Positions 1 through 6,995 of a stretch of DNA of 9,971 nucleotides are shown in pieces (the stretch's first letter is position 1; each line of letters opens with the position of its first letter). Both the position numbers and the translations under genes were made by a program. Under the pieces are notes generated by a model. That model was given only the letters and a program-made list of their open reading frames with translations, did not search any database and had not been told where the DNA came from. The DNA is from Pseudomonadota bacterium (lineage in GTDB: Bacteria; Pseudomonadota; Alphaproteobacteria; Caulobacterales; Caulobacteraceae). The DNA lies in assembly GCA_023436945.1 (NCBI GenBank), contig JAEZHG010000209.1, positions 1-9,971 on the forward strand. The letters are read 5' to 3'.

Positions 1-534
1 CTGACCAAGATGGAGGCGATGGCCGAGCGTGAAGCCGGTGCCCGTCGCCTGATCGAAGAAATCTCGCGGACCAATTTCGCAGCCCAGACCCAGACCCATG
101 TCGCGGCGCTGGACCTGATGGAGGCCACCGGCCTTAGCGATCTGGCGCGCCAGTTGGACATGAGCACCCAGGCCCGCTTCGGCTTGGCCGGTGCTGCAGT
201 GGCCATGGAAAAACCGGGCTTTATCCCGTTTGGCTGGAAGGCGCTGGAAGCAGGCCGCGTGGATGCGCTGGTCGGCGATGACGGTCTGAACTGGTTGGGT
301 CCGAACTTTACCGGCCTTGATCTGTTCGGCCCTGCCGATGGCGAGGTACGCTCAGTGGCGCTGGTGCGTATGTCGCTGCGCTTCCCTGACAGCGAAACGC
401 CGCGCCCTGCCCTTTGCGCATTTGGCTCGATCGAGGACGAAGGCTTTACCCCCGCCATGGGTGGCGAGCTGATTGCCTTTGTGGCGCGTGTGTTCGAGCG
501 AATGGCCTCGCGATGGCCGCTGCAGGACATCTAA
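1..534 (+). CDS. DUF484 family protein, 3' part (5' end outside window)
   Basis: The reading frame is open from base 1 to the TAA at 532-534, giving 177 visible codons. Family members are usually somewhat over 200 residues, so I infer that a few dozen N-terminal residues lie upstream. The ATG codons at 10 and 19 are probably internal. The visible part starts with a charged helix containing the family-like stretch around ISRTNFAAQTQTHVAALDLM. A GAF-like alpha/beta domain follows and ends in the helix VARVFERMASRW. DUF484 proteins have no established biochemical role. They sit next to xerC in many proteobacteria, including E. coli (yigA-xerC), and the same pairing here supports the call. The 3' end overlaps xerC by 22 bases, suggesting translational coupling. 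There is no sign of a signal peptide or membrane segment, so the protein is probably cytoplasmic. The family call is good; the function is unknown. Confidence 0.82.
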   Translation: MTKMEAMAEREAGARRLIEEISRTNFAAQTQTHVAALDLMEATGLSDLARQLDMSTQARFGLAGAAVAMEKPGFIPFGWKALEAGRVDALVGDDGLNWLGPNFTGLDLFGPADGEVRSVALVRMSLRFPDSETPRPALCAFGSIEDEGFTPAMGGELIAFVARVFERMASRWPLQDI

Positions 535-1445
535 GCGCCGATCAGGCGCTGATGGCGTGGCTGGAGCATCTGGCCCACGAACGGCGCCTGTCCGACCGCA
601 CGTTGGAGGCCTATGGCCACATCGGGCGGCTCTATGTCGGATTTCTAGAAAAGCATCGCGGCGAGACGCTGGCTCTGAGCGATCTGGGCAGCGTCACCGC
701 CGCTGAACTGCGCGCCCATCTGGCCGAGCGACGCAGCGGCGACCGCCCTCTCAATGCCCGATCCTTAAGCCAGACACTGGCGGCGATCCGCAGTTTTCAC
801 GCGTTTCTGGACCGTCGCTGTGGGGTCGATGCGCCGCAACTGGCGCTGGTGAAGGGTCCAAGGGTTAAGTCCTCGCTTCCACGTCCCGTCACTGAAGATC
901 AGGCCATCGGCCTGCTTCAAGAAACCGATGCGGATGAAGACCTTGAGGCATGGGAAGCCGCGCGCGACCGCGCTGTCCTGACCCTGCTCTATGGTTGCGG
1001 CCTGCGGATTTCAGAGGCGCTTTCACTCAAGGTCAAAGATGCCCCACTGCCCGAAAACCTGCGCATTCTGGGTAAGGGCTCCAAGACCCGCATCGTGCCT
1101 GTGCTCCCTCAGGTGATCGAGGCGGTGGACGACTATGTGCAGCTATGCCCATGGCCGCTGGACGGTGAACAGGCGCTGTTCCGCGCCAGACGTGGCGGTC
1201 CTTTATCCGCAAGGCATGTTCAGGCGACAGTGCAGAAGCTGCGTGGGCGTTTGGGTCTTCCGGCCTCGGCTACGCCCCATGCCCTGCGCCACAGTTTTGC
1301 GACGCATCTTCTGGGTGCAGGGGCCGATCTCCGCTCCATTCAGGAGCTACTGGGTCACGCCAGCTTGTCGACGACCCAGAAATATACTCAGGTTGATGCG
1401 GAAGCTCTGCTGCGGGCCTATCAATCGGCCCATCCCAGAGACTAG
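513..1445 (+). CDS. xerC: Tyrosine recombinase XerC
   Basis: This is a site-specific tyrosine recombinase that, with XerD, resolves chromosome dimers at dif. From ATG 513 the product is 310 residues, close to the usual size of about 300. Residues 10-105 form the SAM-like core-binding domain (WLEHLAHERRLSDRTLEAY). The catalytic domain carries the full active site: R165 in GCGLR, K188 in LGKGSKTR, H256 and R259 in PHALRHSFATHLL, H282 in LLGHASLSTTQKY, and the nucleophile Y291. The frame is open upstream to 414, but those codons lie inside the DUF484 gene and do not look like Xer sequence. ATG 552 is a second possible start, leaving 297 residues. No strong Shine-Dalgarno precedes either start, in keeping with coupling to the DUF484 gene. 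XerC is preferred over XerD because of the DUF484 neighbour; sequence alone separates them poorly. Confidence 0.93.
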   Translation: MAAAGHLSADQALMAWLEHLAHERRLSDRTLEAYGHIGRLYVGFLEKHRGETLALSDLGSVTAAELRAHLAERRSGDRPLNARSLSQTLAAIRSFHAFLDRRCGVDAPQLALVKGPRVKSSLPRPVTEDQAIGLLQETDADEDLEAWEAARDRAVLTLLYGCGLRISEALSLKVKDAPLPENLRILGKGSKTRIVPVLPQVIEAVDDYVQLCPWPLDGEQALFRARRGGPLSARHVQATVQKLRGRLGLPASATPHALRHSFATHLLGAGADLRSIQELLGHASLSTTQKYTQVDAEALLRAYQSAHPRD

Positions 1446-1491
1446 ATCGCCACACAAATAACATCGTTAGCTTCACAGTAGGCTCTTCAGA

Positions 1492-1496
1492 CGGAG
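1492..1496 (+). promoter_or_regulatory. Shine-Dalgarno for the aspartic protease gene
   Basis: CGGAG lies 5 bases before the ATG at 1502 and fixes that start. The 56-base gap after xerC shows no clear terminator hairpin, so read-through from xerC is possible. Confidence 0.55.
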
Positions 1497-1501
1497 CCCC
1501 C

Positions 1502-2476
1502 ATGTCGCTGACTTTCGACCCCACCAGAATTACACGACGAACCCTTTGTGCCAGTCTCGCAGGCGGGGCAGTGATGCTGAACACTCCCGCACTGGCCGCG
1601 CAAAGCGAGGAGGCGGAGGCTCCCACGCCATCCAACGGCCAGTTGTTCCTGAACCTGTTCACCCGTCTGGCTGTAGAGGTGCAATTGAGCGGGACGCGAG
1701 ACAGCCGGTTTGTCATCGACACAGGTGCACAGGCGACATCCATCTCTGACCGTCTGGCAAGCGAGATGGGCTTTGCATCCGGCCCATCTTTGACCATCCA
1801 TGCAGCGACAGCCAGCACCACCGTTCCCAGTGCCGTCATTCCCACATTGAGGGTGGCGGACAAGGTCTATGCCAATGTTCTGGCACCTGTGTTTCCCGCC
1901 GAGAGCCTCGGCAGCGAGGGTTTGCTGGGCGTCAATCATCTGGCCCAGTTCCGCCTGACGCTGGATCAACGCAGACGGCGCGCGACACTGGGCGACCCCA
2001 CTTCGCACGAGCCGACAATCGAGGTGGTTGGCCATGTCATGCGCGCCCTAAGCTCGGCGCGGATGACGCCCGTTCCAACGAGGGTTCAGGGTGGGTTAAT
2101 CATGCTGGATGTGCAGGTAAACTCTGTGCGCACCACCGCGTTTCTGGATACGGGTGCGCAGTATTCAGTGGGCAATCTGGCCTTGCTGAGCGCCCTGTCG
2201 TCGCGTGTTGAAAATCGCCCCTTTCATCTTCACGCCGTTAGCGGGCCACCCGTTACGGTCAGCACCGGCCCGAATGTTGGCCTGAGCATGGGTCAGCGGC
2301 GACTGTCGTCGGTGCCATTGCTCTATGGGGACCTGCACATCATGGATTATCTGGGGCTGAACGACCGCCCTGCCCTGATGATCGGGGCCGACATCATGGG
2401 CCGTTTCGAGCAGGTGCGGATCGACTATCAAAATAGCCAGATCAGCCTTGGTCAGACCCTGAGGCCTCGCCGGTAG
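1502..2476 (+). CDS. Exported aspartic protease with two retropepsin-like DTG motifs
   Basis: This is a predicted aspartic endopeptidase of 324 residues that probably acts in the periplasm. The start is well placed: CGGAG at 1492-1496 lies 5 bases before ATG 1502. The N-terminus has a Tat-like signal, with T11-R12-R13, a hydrophobic stretch to about residue 28, and an ALAAQ cleavage region near 30-34. The first lobe has the catalytic motif FVIDTGAQATS (D73) and a flap-side LLGV at 141-144. The second lobe repeats the pattern with FLDTGAQYS (D216) and LMIGAD at 292-297. The repeated DTGAQ core suggests an internal duplication, so two retropepsin-like lobes could pair within one chain, as in pepsin. 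Caulobacter has a periplasmic aspartyl protease, PerP, that trims the polarity factor PodJ. I cannot tell whether this is its orthologue. Substrate is unknown. Confidence 0.85.
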   Translation: MSLTFDPTRITRRTLCASLAGGAVMLNTPALAAQSEEAEAPTPSNGQLFLNLFTRLAVEVQLSGTRDSRFVIDTGAQATSISDRLASEMGFASGPSLTIHAATASTTVPSAVIPTLRVADKVYANVLAPVFPAESLGSEGLLGVNHLAQFRLTLDQRRRRATLGDPTSHEPTIEVVGHVMRALSSARMTPVPTRVQGGLIMLDVQVNSVRTTAFLDTGAQYSVGNLALLSALSSRVENRPFHLHAVSGPPVTVSTGPNVGLSMGQRRLSSVPLLYGDLHIMDYLGLNDRPALMIGADIMGRFEQVRIDYQNSQISLGQTLRPRR

Positions 2477-2485
2477 GGACGGCGC

Positions 2486-3460
2486 TCAGGCCCTCAAAGA
2501 CAGGTCCCACAGGAAGCCTAAAATGGCATCGTTCACCAGTTCGGGCCTTTCCTGCTGTATCCAGTGCCCCGCACCTGGGATGACCGTCGCGCTAACAAGC
2601 TCCGGCACCTGCTGCGCCAGCTCTTCCTCGCTGCGGGCCATGTAAATGCGCGTGGGATCTTCCTCGCCCACCATGAAACAGGCCGGAACCCTGACCTTGC
2701 ACCCCTGAACCCAGCGGGTGCTGGACCAGTTGGGATCGATATTGCGATACCAGTGGATCGGTCGCTCGAACCCGCCCTTGGCAAAAGCATCGACATAGTT
2801 GGAGAAATGCTTCGGCGTCATCCATGGCGGCAGAACAGCCTCGTTGGAGATGGCGTCGAGCAGGCTCTGGTCCTTGCTGTGATAACCCGTTGCGCGTTTT
2901 TCGCGGGGGGTCGATCCATCGAAACCCCAGAATATCTTGCGCAGCGTCGTTTCCGGATCGGCATCCAGTGGTTCATGGGCATCTGCGGCCTTGAAGCTGG
3001 CCATATAGATCTCGCCAAGGCCGTGCTTCTCTCCCAGTGCCTGCATGGTCTGGGTCGGTACGCCGTGATTGCGGCGGGCTTGATAGGGGACCGACAGACC
3101 CATCACCGCCACGAACTTCTCAGGACGCAAAAGCGCACAGTGCCACGCCAGGGCTGCGCCCCAGTCATGGCCGATGACCACAGCCTTCTCCTTGCCGAGG
3201 GCCTCGACCAGAGCAACTACATCGCCAACAAGTGTGAACATGGAATAGGAAGTTACATCTTGCGGACCTCCCGTCTGACCATACCCGCGAAGATCGGGAG
3301 CCACGACGCGATAGCCTGCCTGTGACAAGGCTTTGATCTGGTGGGTCCATCCCACAGCCAGATCCGGAAATCCGTGAAGCAATACGACTAGAGGTCCAGA
3401 GCCAGCCTCAAGGATGTGAAAATCCAGCACATCCGTTTTCAGGATACGTGAAATCATCAT
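2486..3460 (-). CDS. Alpha/beta hydrolase, epoxide hydrolase type
   Basis: This is a cytoplasmic alpha/beta-fold hydrolase that most resembles soluble epoxide hydrolases, which open epoxides to diols through an aspartyl ester. Counting from ATG 3460 (324 residues), I see the oxyanion-hole motif HGFP at 29-32 and the nucleophile elbow GHDWG with D99. Y152 (EIYMASF) and Y238 (IHWYRNIDPNW) are the likely ring-opening tyrosines of the cap. The relay acid is probably D268 (VGEEDP) and the base H299 (GAGHW). The WYRN..NW motif matches mammalian soluble epoxide hydrolase well and argues against haloalkane or fluoroacetate dehalogenases. No signal peptide is seen. The start is uncertain: ATG 3457 has a better-spaced G-rich run, and a TTG at 3490 preceded by AAGGTGG would add 10 residues. 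It is the only minus-strand gene here. The natural substrate cannot be read from sequence. Confidence 0.88.
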   Translation of the reverse strand: MMISRILKTDVLDFHILEAGSGPLVVLLHGFPDLAVGWTHQIKALSQAGYRVVAPDLRGYGQTGGPQDVTSYSMFTLVGDVVALVEALGKEKAVVIGHDWGAALAWHCALLRPEKFVAVMGLSVPYQARRNHGVPTQTMQALGEKHGLGEIYMASFKAADAHEPLDADPETTLRKIFWGFDGSTPREKRATGYHSKDQSLLDAISNEAVLPPWMTPKHFSNYVDAFAKGGFERPIHWYRNIDPNWSSTRWVQGCKVRVPACFMVGEEDPTRIYMARSEEELAQQVPELVSATVIPGAGHWIQQERPELVNDAILGFLWDLSLRA

Positions 3461-3556
3461 TACCCCCGGCGGTCTCGTCCCCCTTGCCAAGGGCCACCTT
3501 GCATTGATGTTGATACAAATCTCAAGTTCACATTGCGCTGTTCTTGATCACTTTTA
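3461..3556. promoter_or_regulatory. Divergent control region between hydrolase and helicase genes
   Basis: This short spacer separates divergent starts and should hold promoters for both. Its helicase-side half, from about 3500, is more AT-rich than the flanking genes. TTGAT occurs at 3504-3508, 3510-3514 and 3544-3548. Two overlapping inverted repeats lie in the hydrolase leader: CCCTT/AAGGG at 3481-3493 and CAAGG/CCTTG at 3488-3501. I could not place a convincing -35/-10 pair on either strand. The assignment rests on position and composition. Confidence 0.4.
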
Positions 3557-6466
3557 ATGGCAAATATTTCTTCTTTTCCGTTTTGTTCCGCAGGCCGCTA
3601 TGATGGTCAGGTGATCGCCGAAGCTTCCAATTCATCTGCCACAGTCGAAATCCGTTTCGACCTGCCGCCCGCGCTGGCGACGCCGCCCGGTGCCGGAGCC
3701 GTCTGTGACGATGAGGGTGCGCGAAAGATTGGGCGTGGCGCTGCCGAAGGGCTGTTATTGGGTGGCCCGATCATTGTCGCCCACGCCTCGATCACCGCCC
3801 GGCGTCTAGGACTGGAAGCCCCTGCCCGCCTACACCACATTCACGATGCTCTAGAGCTTTTCGCCTTTGTGCGGCCCGCGCGCTTCTGTGCCCCGTCACC
3901 CACGGGTCTGGCGCTGGCTCTGGGTCACAGCGAACCCAAGGGAGCAGAGGCTCAAGCCGAGGCCCTGCGTAATGCCGCCGCCGAACTTCTGAGAGAGCTG
4001 GCGCAACCTGCCTATAAGAACCGCGAAGAGGCCTATACGCTCGCCCTCACACTGGACCGTGCGGGATGGCCATGGGCACCAATGGTGCTGAAGGCGCTGG
4101 AGGCTGGTGGCATACGTGACCGTACCTCGCGCAGTTCGGGCCTCGATGTCTGGGCGCGCATGACCGAATGGGAAGACGAGGCCCCTCGCGGCGAGGCTGG
4201 CTCTGCCCCCGTCGATAGTGAAAGTGCCCGCATCCGTCTGGAGAAACTTCTTCAGGCCTCAGGACTGGACGAAACCCGCCCCGCGCAGTCCGACTATGCA
4301 GCCGAGGCCGCCTTTGCATTCTCGCCCCGCAATGAAGAGGGGCGCCCCCGCGTGCTGCTGGCCGAAGCAGGCACAGGCACGGGCAAGACCATGGGTTACC
4401 TCGCGCCTGCATCTGTCTGGGCCGAGCGAAACCATGGTGCCGCGTGGATTTCGACCTATACCCGCGCCCTGCAACGCCAGATCGACCGCGAGAGCAAGGC
4501 GCTGTGGCCGGACGAGGCCGAGCGCCGCCGCAAGGCCGTCGTGCGCAAGGGACGCGAGAACTATCTGTGCCTGCTGAACCTGCAAGACATGGTTCAGGCC
4601 GCCCAACTGGGCAATGGCGATCTGATCGGAATGGCCTTGGCCACCCGCTGGGCCGCCCATAGCCGCGATGGCGACATGACCGGAGGCGACTATCCGGGAT
4701 GGCTGTCCGGACTGTTTGCCGTGCCGCCCGCCCATCAGGCAGGGCCGGCCAATCTGGTGGACCGGCGCGGCGAGTGTGTTCATGCCGCCTGCCCACACTA
4801 TCGCCTGTGCTTCGTGGAAAAGACCATCCGCGCCAGCCGCCGCGCCGATATTGTTGTGGCGAACCATGCGCTGGTGATGACGCAGGCTGCCTTTGACGGC
4901 GCACGCACCGCGCGGGGTCTGAAACAGGACGGCGAGACAGCAGCCCTGAAGCGCATCGTCTTCGACGAGGGACACCACCTGTTCGACGCTGCCGACAGTG
5001 CGTTTTCGGCAGCTCTGTCAGGACAGGAAGCGGCGGAACTGCGCCGCTGGGTTCGGGGACCGGAGGGCCGTGGCCGTCGTGGCCCCGGGCAGGAGATGCG
5101 GCTGGGCGACCTGTGCGCCGACAACGAGGCCGCCCGCAAATCTTTGAGTGACGCTATTCAGGCCGCTGCCCAGCTTCCGGGTGAAGGCGTGTCGGGTCGC
5201 ATTGCACCAGCCTCTGGCGAGGTGAACCCCATCGGCCCGATCGAGCGCTTCCTTGTTGCCGCGCTGGAGCAAATCCGAGCCCGCGCAGCAGAGAGCGGTA
5301 ATACCGAGTTTGGACTGGAATGTTCGCTGCGTCCGGTCACGGACACCCTGCGGACCGCCGCCCGCGAGGCCGCGCAGGCTCTGGCCGCTATCGAGGCTCC
5401 GTTGCTGTCACTGGCACGGCATCTGGAAGACATTCTGGACGAGGAGGCTGCCGAGCTGGACCCTTCGGCCCGTGCCCGCATTGAAGGTTCCTTGCGCGGG
5501 CTGGATCGTCGCGCGCGTATGACCTTGCCCGGCTGGCGTTCCATGCTGGCGGCGCTGGATGAAAGCGGGGCAGAGCCTGATCCGGACTATGTGGATTGGC
5601 TGTCCGCCGAGGCCGCCTTTGGCCGCATCCATGATGTGGCCCTGCGCCGTCACTGGATCGACCCGACTGTACCTCTAGAGGCCGCCGTTATCATGCCGTC
5701 CCACGGCGTGCTGGTGACCAGTGCGACCCTGTCAGACCCTGCGGCTGATGACCCGTTTGATCTAGCCCGTATGCGTTCGGGTGCAGCGCGCCTGATCGAG
5801 CCTGCCCGCACCCTCAAGGTCGACAGTCCCTTCGACTATGCCAACAACAGCCGCATCATCGTAATCAACGATCTGGTCAAGGATAACCCGCGTCAGATCG
5901 CAGCGGCCATGCGCGAACTGTTCCTAGCGGCGGGTGGTGGCGGACTTGGCCTGTTCACGGCCATCCGGCGTTTGAAGGCTGTCTATGAACGGCTTGGTCC
6001 GGACTTGGCCAAGGCGGGCATACCGCTCTATGCCCAGCACGTGGACCCGTTGGAGGTCGGCGCTCTGGTCGATGTGTTCCGTGCGGAAAACGACAGCTGC
6101 CTTCTTGGTACCGATGCTGTGCGCGACGGGGTGGATGTTCCGGGCCGCTCGCTGCGCGTGCTGGCCTTTGACCGTGTGCCATGGCCGCGCCCAGACCTGC
6201 TGCACAAGGCCCGCCGCGAGCGTTTTGGCTCCGGTAGTGGCGGTAGAACCTATGACGATGCGCTGGCCCGCGGCCGGATCGCACAGGCCTTTGGCCGTCT
6301 GATCCGTCGCGCCGACGACAAGGGCGTGTTCCTGATGCTGGACGCCGCCTGCCCCACGCGCCTGTTCTCGGCCCTGCCCCCCGGCACCGAGGTCATGCGT
6401 CTGGGCCTGGCCGATGCGGTCGAGCTGACCCGCGAGTTCCTCAAAACCGAAGAAGCCAAAGACTGA
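3557..6466 (+). CDS. DinG-family Fe-S DNA helicase with extra N-terminal region
   Basis: This is a superfamily 2 ATP-dependent DNA helicase of the DinG/XPD type. Such enzymes unwind duplexes, R-loops or other structures during repair and replication. The product is 969 residues, against roughly 640-720 for E. coli YoaA and DinG, with the excess mostly in the first 260. Walker A is AGTGTGKT at 271-278. The Fe-S cysteines are C338, C407, C412 and C418, and the x4 and x5 spacing of the last three matches E. coli DinG. VANHALV lies at 434-440, the DEGH box at 470-473, SATLS at 722-726, motif V at 851-863, and motif VI QAFGRLIRR at 910-918. The start is uncertain: ATG 3557 has no Shine-Dalgarno and its first 18 codons are unlike the rest, so GTG 3611 is a serious alternative. 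The stop is 5 bases before the deacylase gene. Confidence 0.92.
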   Translation: MANISSFPFCSAGRYDGQVIAEASNSSATVEIRFDLPPALATPPGAGAVCDDEGARKIGRGAAEGLLLGGPIIVAHASITARRLGLEAPARLHHIHDALELFAFVRPARFCAPSPTGLALALGHSEPKGAEAQAEALRNAAAELLRELAQPAYKNREEAYTLALTLDRAGWPWAPMVLKALEAGGIRDRTSRSSGLDVWARMTEWEDEAPRGEAGSAPVDSESARIRLEKLLQASGLDETRPAQSDYAAEAAFAFSPRNEEGRPRVLLAEAGTGTGKTMGYLAPASVWAERNHGAAWISTYTRALQRQIDRESKALWPDEAERRRKAVVRKGRENYLCLLNLQDMVQAAQLGNGDLIGMALATRWAAHSRDGDMTGGDYPGWLSGLFAVPPAHQAGPANLVDRRGECVHAACPHYRLCFVEKTIRASRRADIVVANHALVMTQAAFDGARTARGLKQDGETAALKRIVFDEGHHLFDAADSAFSAALSGQEAAELRRWVRGPEGRGRRGPGQEMRLGDLCADNEAARKSLSDAIQAAAQLPGEGVSGRIAPASGEVNPIGPIERFLVAALEQIRARAAESGNTEFGLECSLRPVTDTLRTAAREAAQALAAIEAPLLSLARHLEDILDEEAAELDPSARARIEGSLRGLDRRARMTLPGWRSMLAALDESGAEPDPDYVDWLSAEAAFGRIHDVALRRHWIDPTVPLEAAVIMPSHGVLVTSATLSDPAADDPFDLARMRSGAARLIEPARTLKVDSPFDYANNSRIIVINDLVKDNPRQIAAAMRELFLAAGGGGLGLFTAIRRLKAVYERLGPDLAKAGIPLYAQHVDPLEVGALVDVFRAENDSCLLGTDAVRDGVDVPGRSLRVLAFDRVPWPRPDLLHKARRERFGSGSGGRTYDDALARGRIAQAFGRLIRRADDKGVFLMLDAACPTRLFSALPPGTEVMRLGLADAVELTREFLKTEEAKD

Positions 6467-6471
6467 CCGGT

Positions 6472-6945
6472 ATGGCCAAGACCACGCCCGCAACTGTTGC
6501 CCTGACCAAGGCGGGCGTAACCTTCGAGCCCTATCCTTACGACTACGATCCAGACGCTCCCCGCGTCGGACTTCAGGCCGCAGCCGCCTTGGGCATGAAC
6601 CCCGAGCAGGTTTTCAAAACCCTGATGGTTCTGGCCGATAACAAGCCCGCTTGCGTCATCCTGCCTTCGGACTGCGAGGTCAGTATGAAGAAGCTGGCTG
6701 CGACCCTTAAGGCCAAGTCGGCACAGATGATGAAGCCCGCCGATGCCGAACGTCTTACCGGTTACAAGGTCGGCGGTGTCAGCCCCTTTGGACAGCGCAA
6801 GTCAGTGCCCACCGTGCTGGATGAAACGGCCATACTGTTCGAGCACATCCTGATTAATGGCGGCCAGCGCGGCCTGTTGCTGGGCATGGCACCGGAAGAG
6901 GCCAGACGTGCCTGCGACGCCGTGCTTGCGGACATCACCGCTTGA
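6472..6945 (+). CDS. ybaK: Cys-tRNA(Pro)/Cys-tRNA(Cys) deacylase, YbaK type
   Basis: This is a trans-editing enzyme that hydrolyses Cys-tRNA(Pro) made in error by prolyl-tRNA synthetase, acting in the cytoplasm. The product is 157 residues, the normal family length, and aligns with YbaK from end to end. Shared blocks are the N-terminal helix TPATVALTKAGVTFEPYPYD, then NPEQVFKTLMV with K49 (the conserved active-site lysine of the family), then GYKVGGVSPFGQRK at 97-110, PTVLDE at 113-118, and NGGQRGLLLGMAP near the C-terminus. The GGVSPFG block is typical of YbaK rather than ProXp-ala. The ATG follows the helicase stop by 5 bases with no clear Shine-Dalgarno, suggesting coupled translation. There is no obvious functional link to the helicase. 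Confidence 0.93.
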   Translation: MAKTTPATVALTKAGVTFEPYPYDYDPDAPRVGLQAAAALGMNPEQVFKTLMVLADNKPACVILPSDCEVSMKKLAATLKAKSAQMMKPADAERLTGYKVGGVSPFGQRKSVPTVLDETAILFEHILINGGQRGLLLGMAPEEARRACDAVLADITA

Positions 6946-6995
6946 CCCTATGGCCGTCATAGAGATGCCCACCTTCCAGTGATCTTTGGACACTT

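Noticed and set aside
414..512. Longer xerC start at ATG 414
   Set aside because: The added 33 residues are the DUF484 coding sequence read in another frame, are rich in Arg, Cys and Trp, and do not resemble any Xer N-terminus.
4047..4904. Long minus-strand open frames opposite the helicase (285 and 239 residues)
   Set aside because: They are low-complexity, rich in Arg, Pro and Gly or in Gly, Ala and Gln, with no recognisable motif. They are expected shadows of a GC-rich gene with strong codon bias.
6948..6962. Inverted repeat CTATG-GCCGT-CATAG between the deacylase and DUF2125 genes
   Set aside because: The 5-bp stem is AT-containing and has no U-tract, so it is too weak to call a terminator, and it matches no known operator I recognise.
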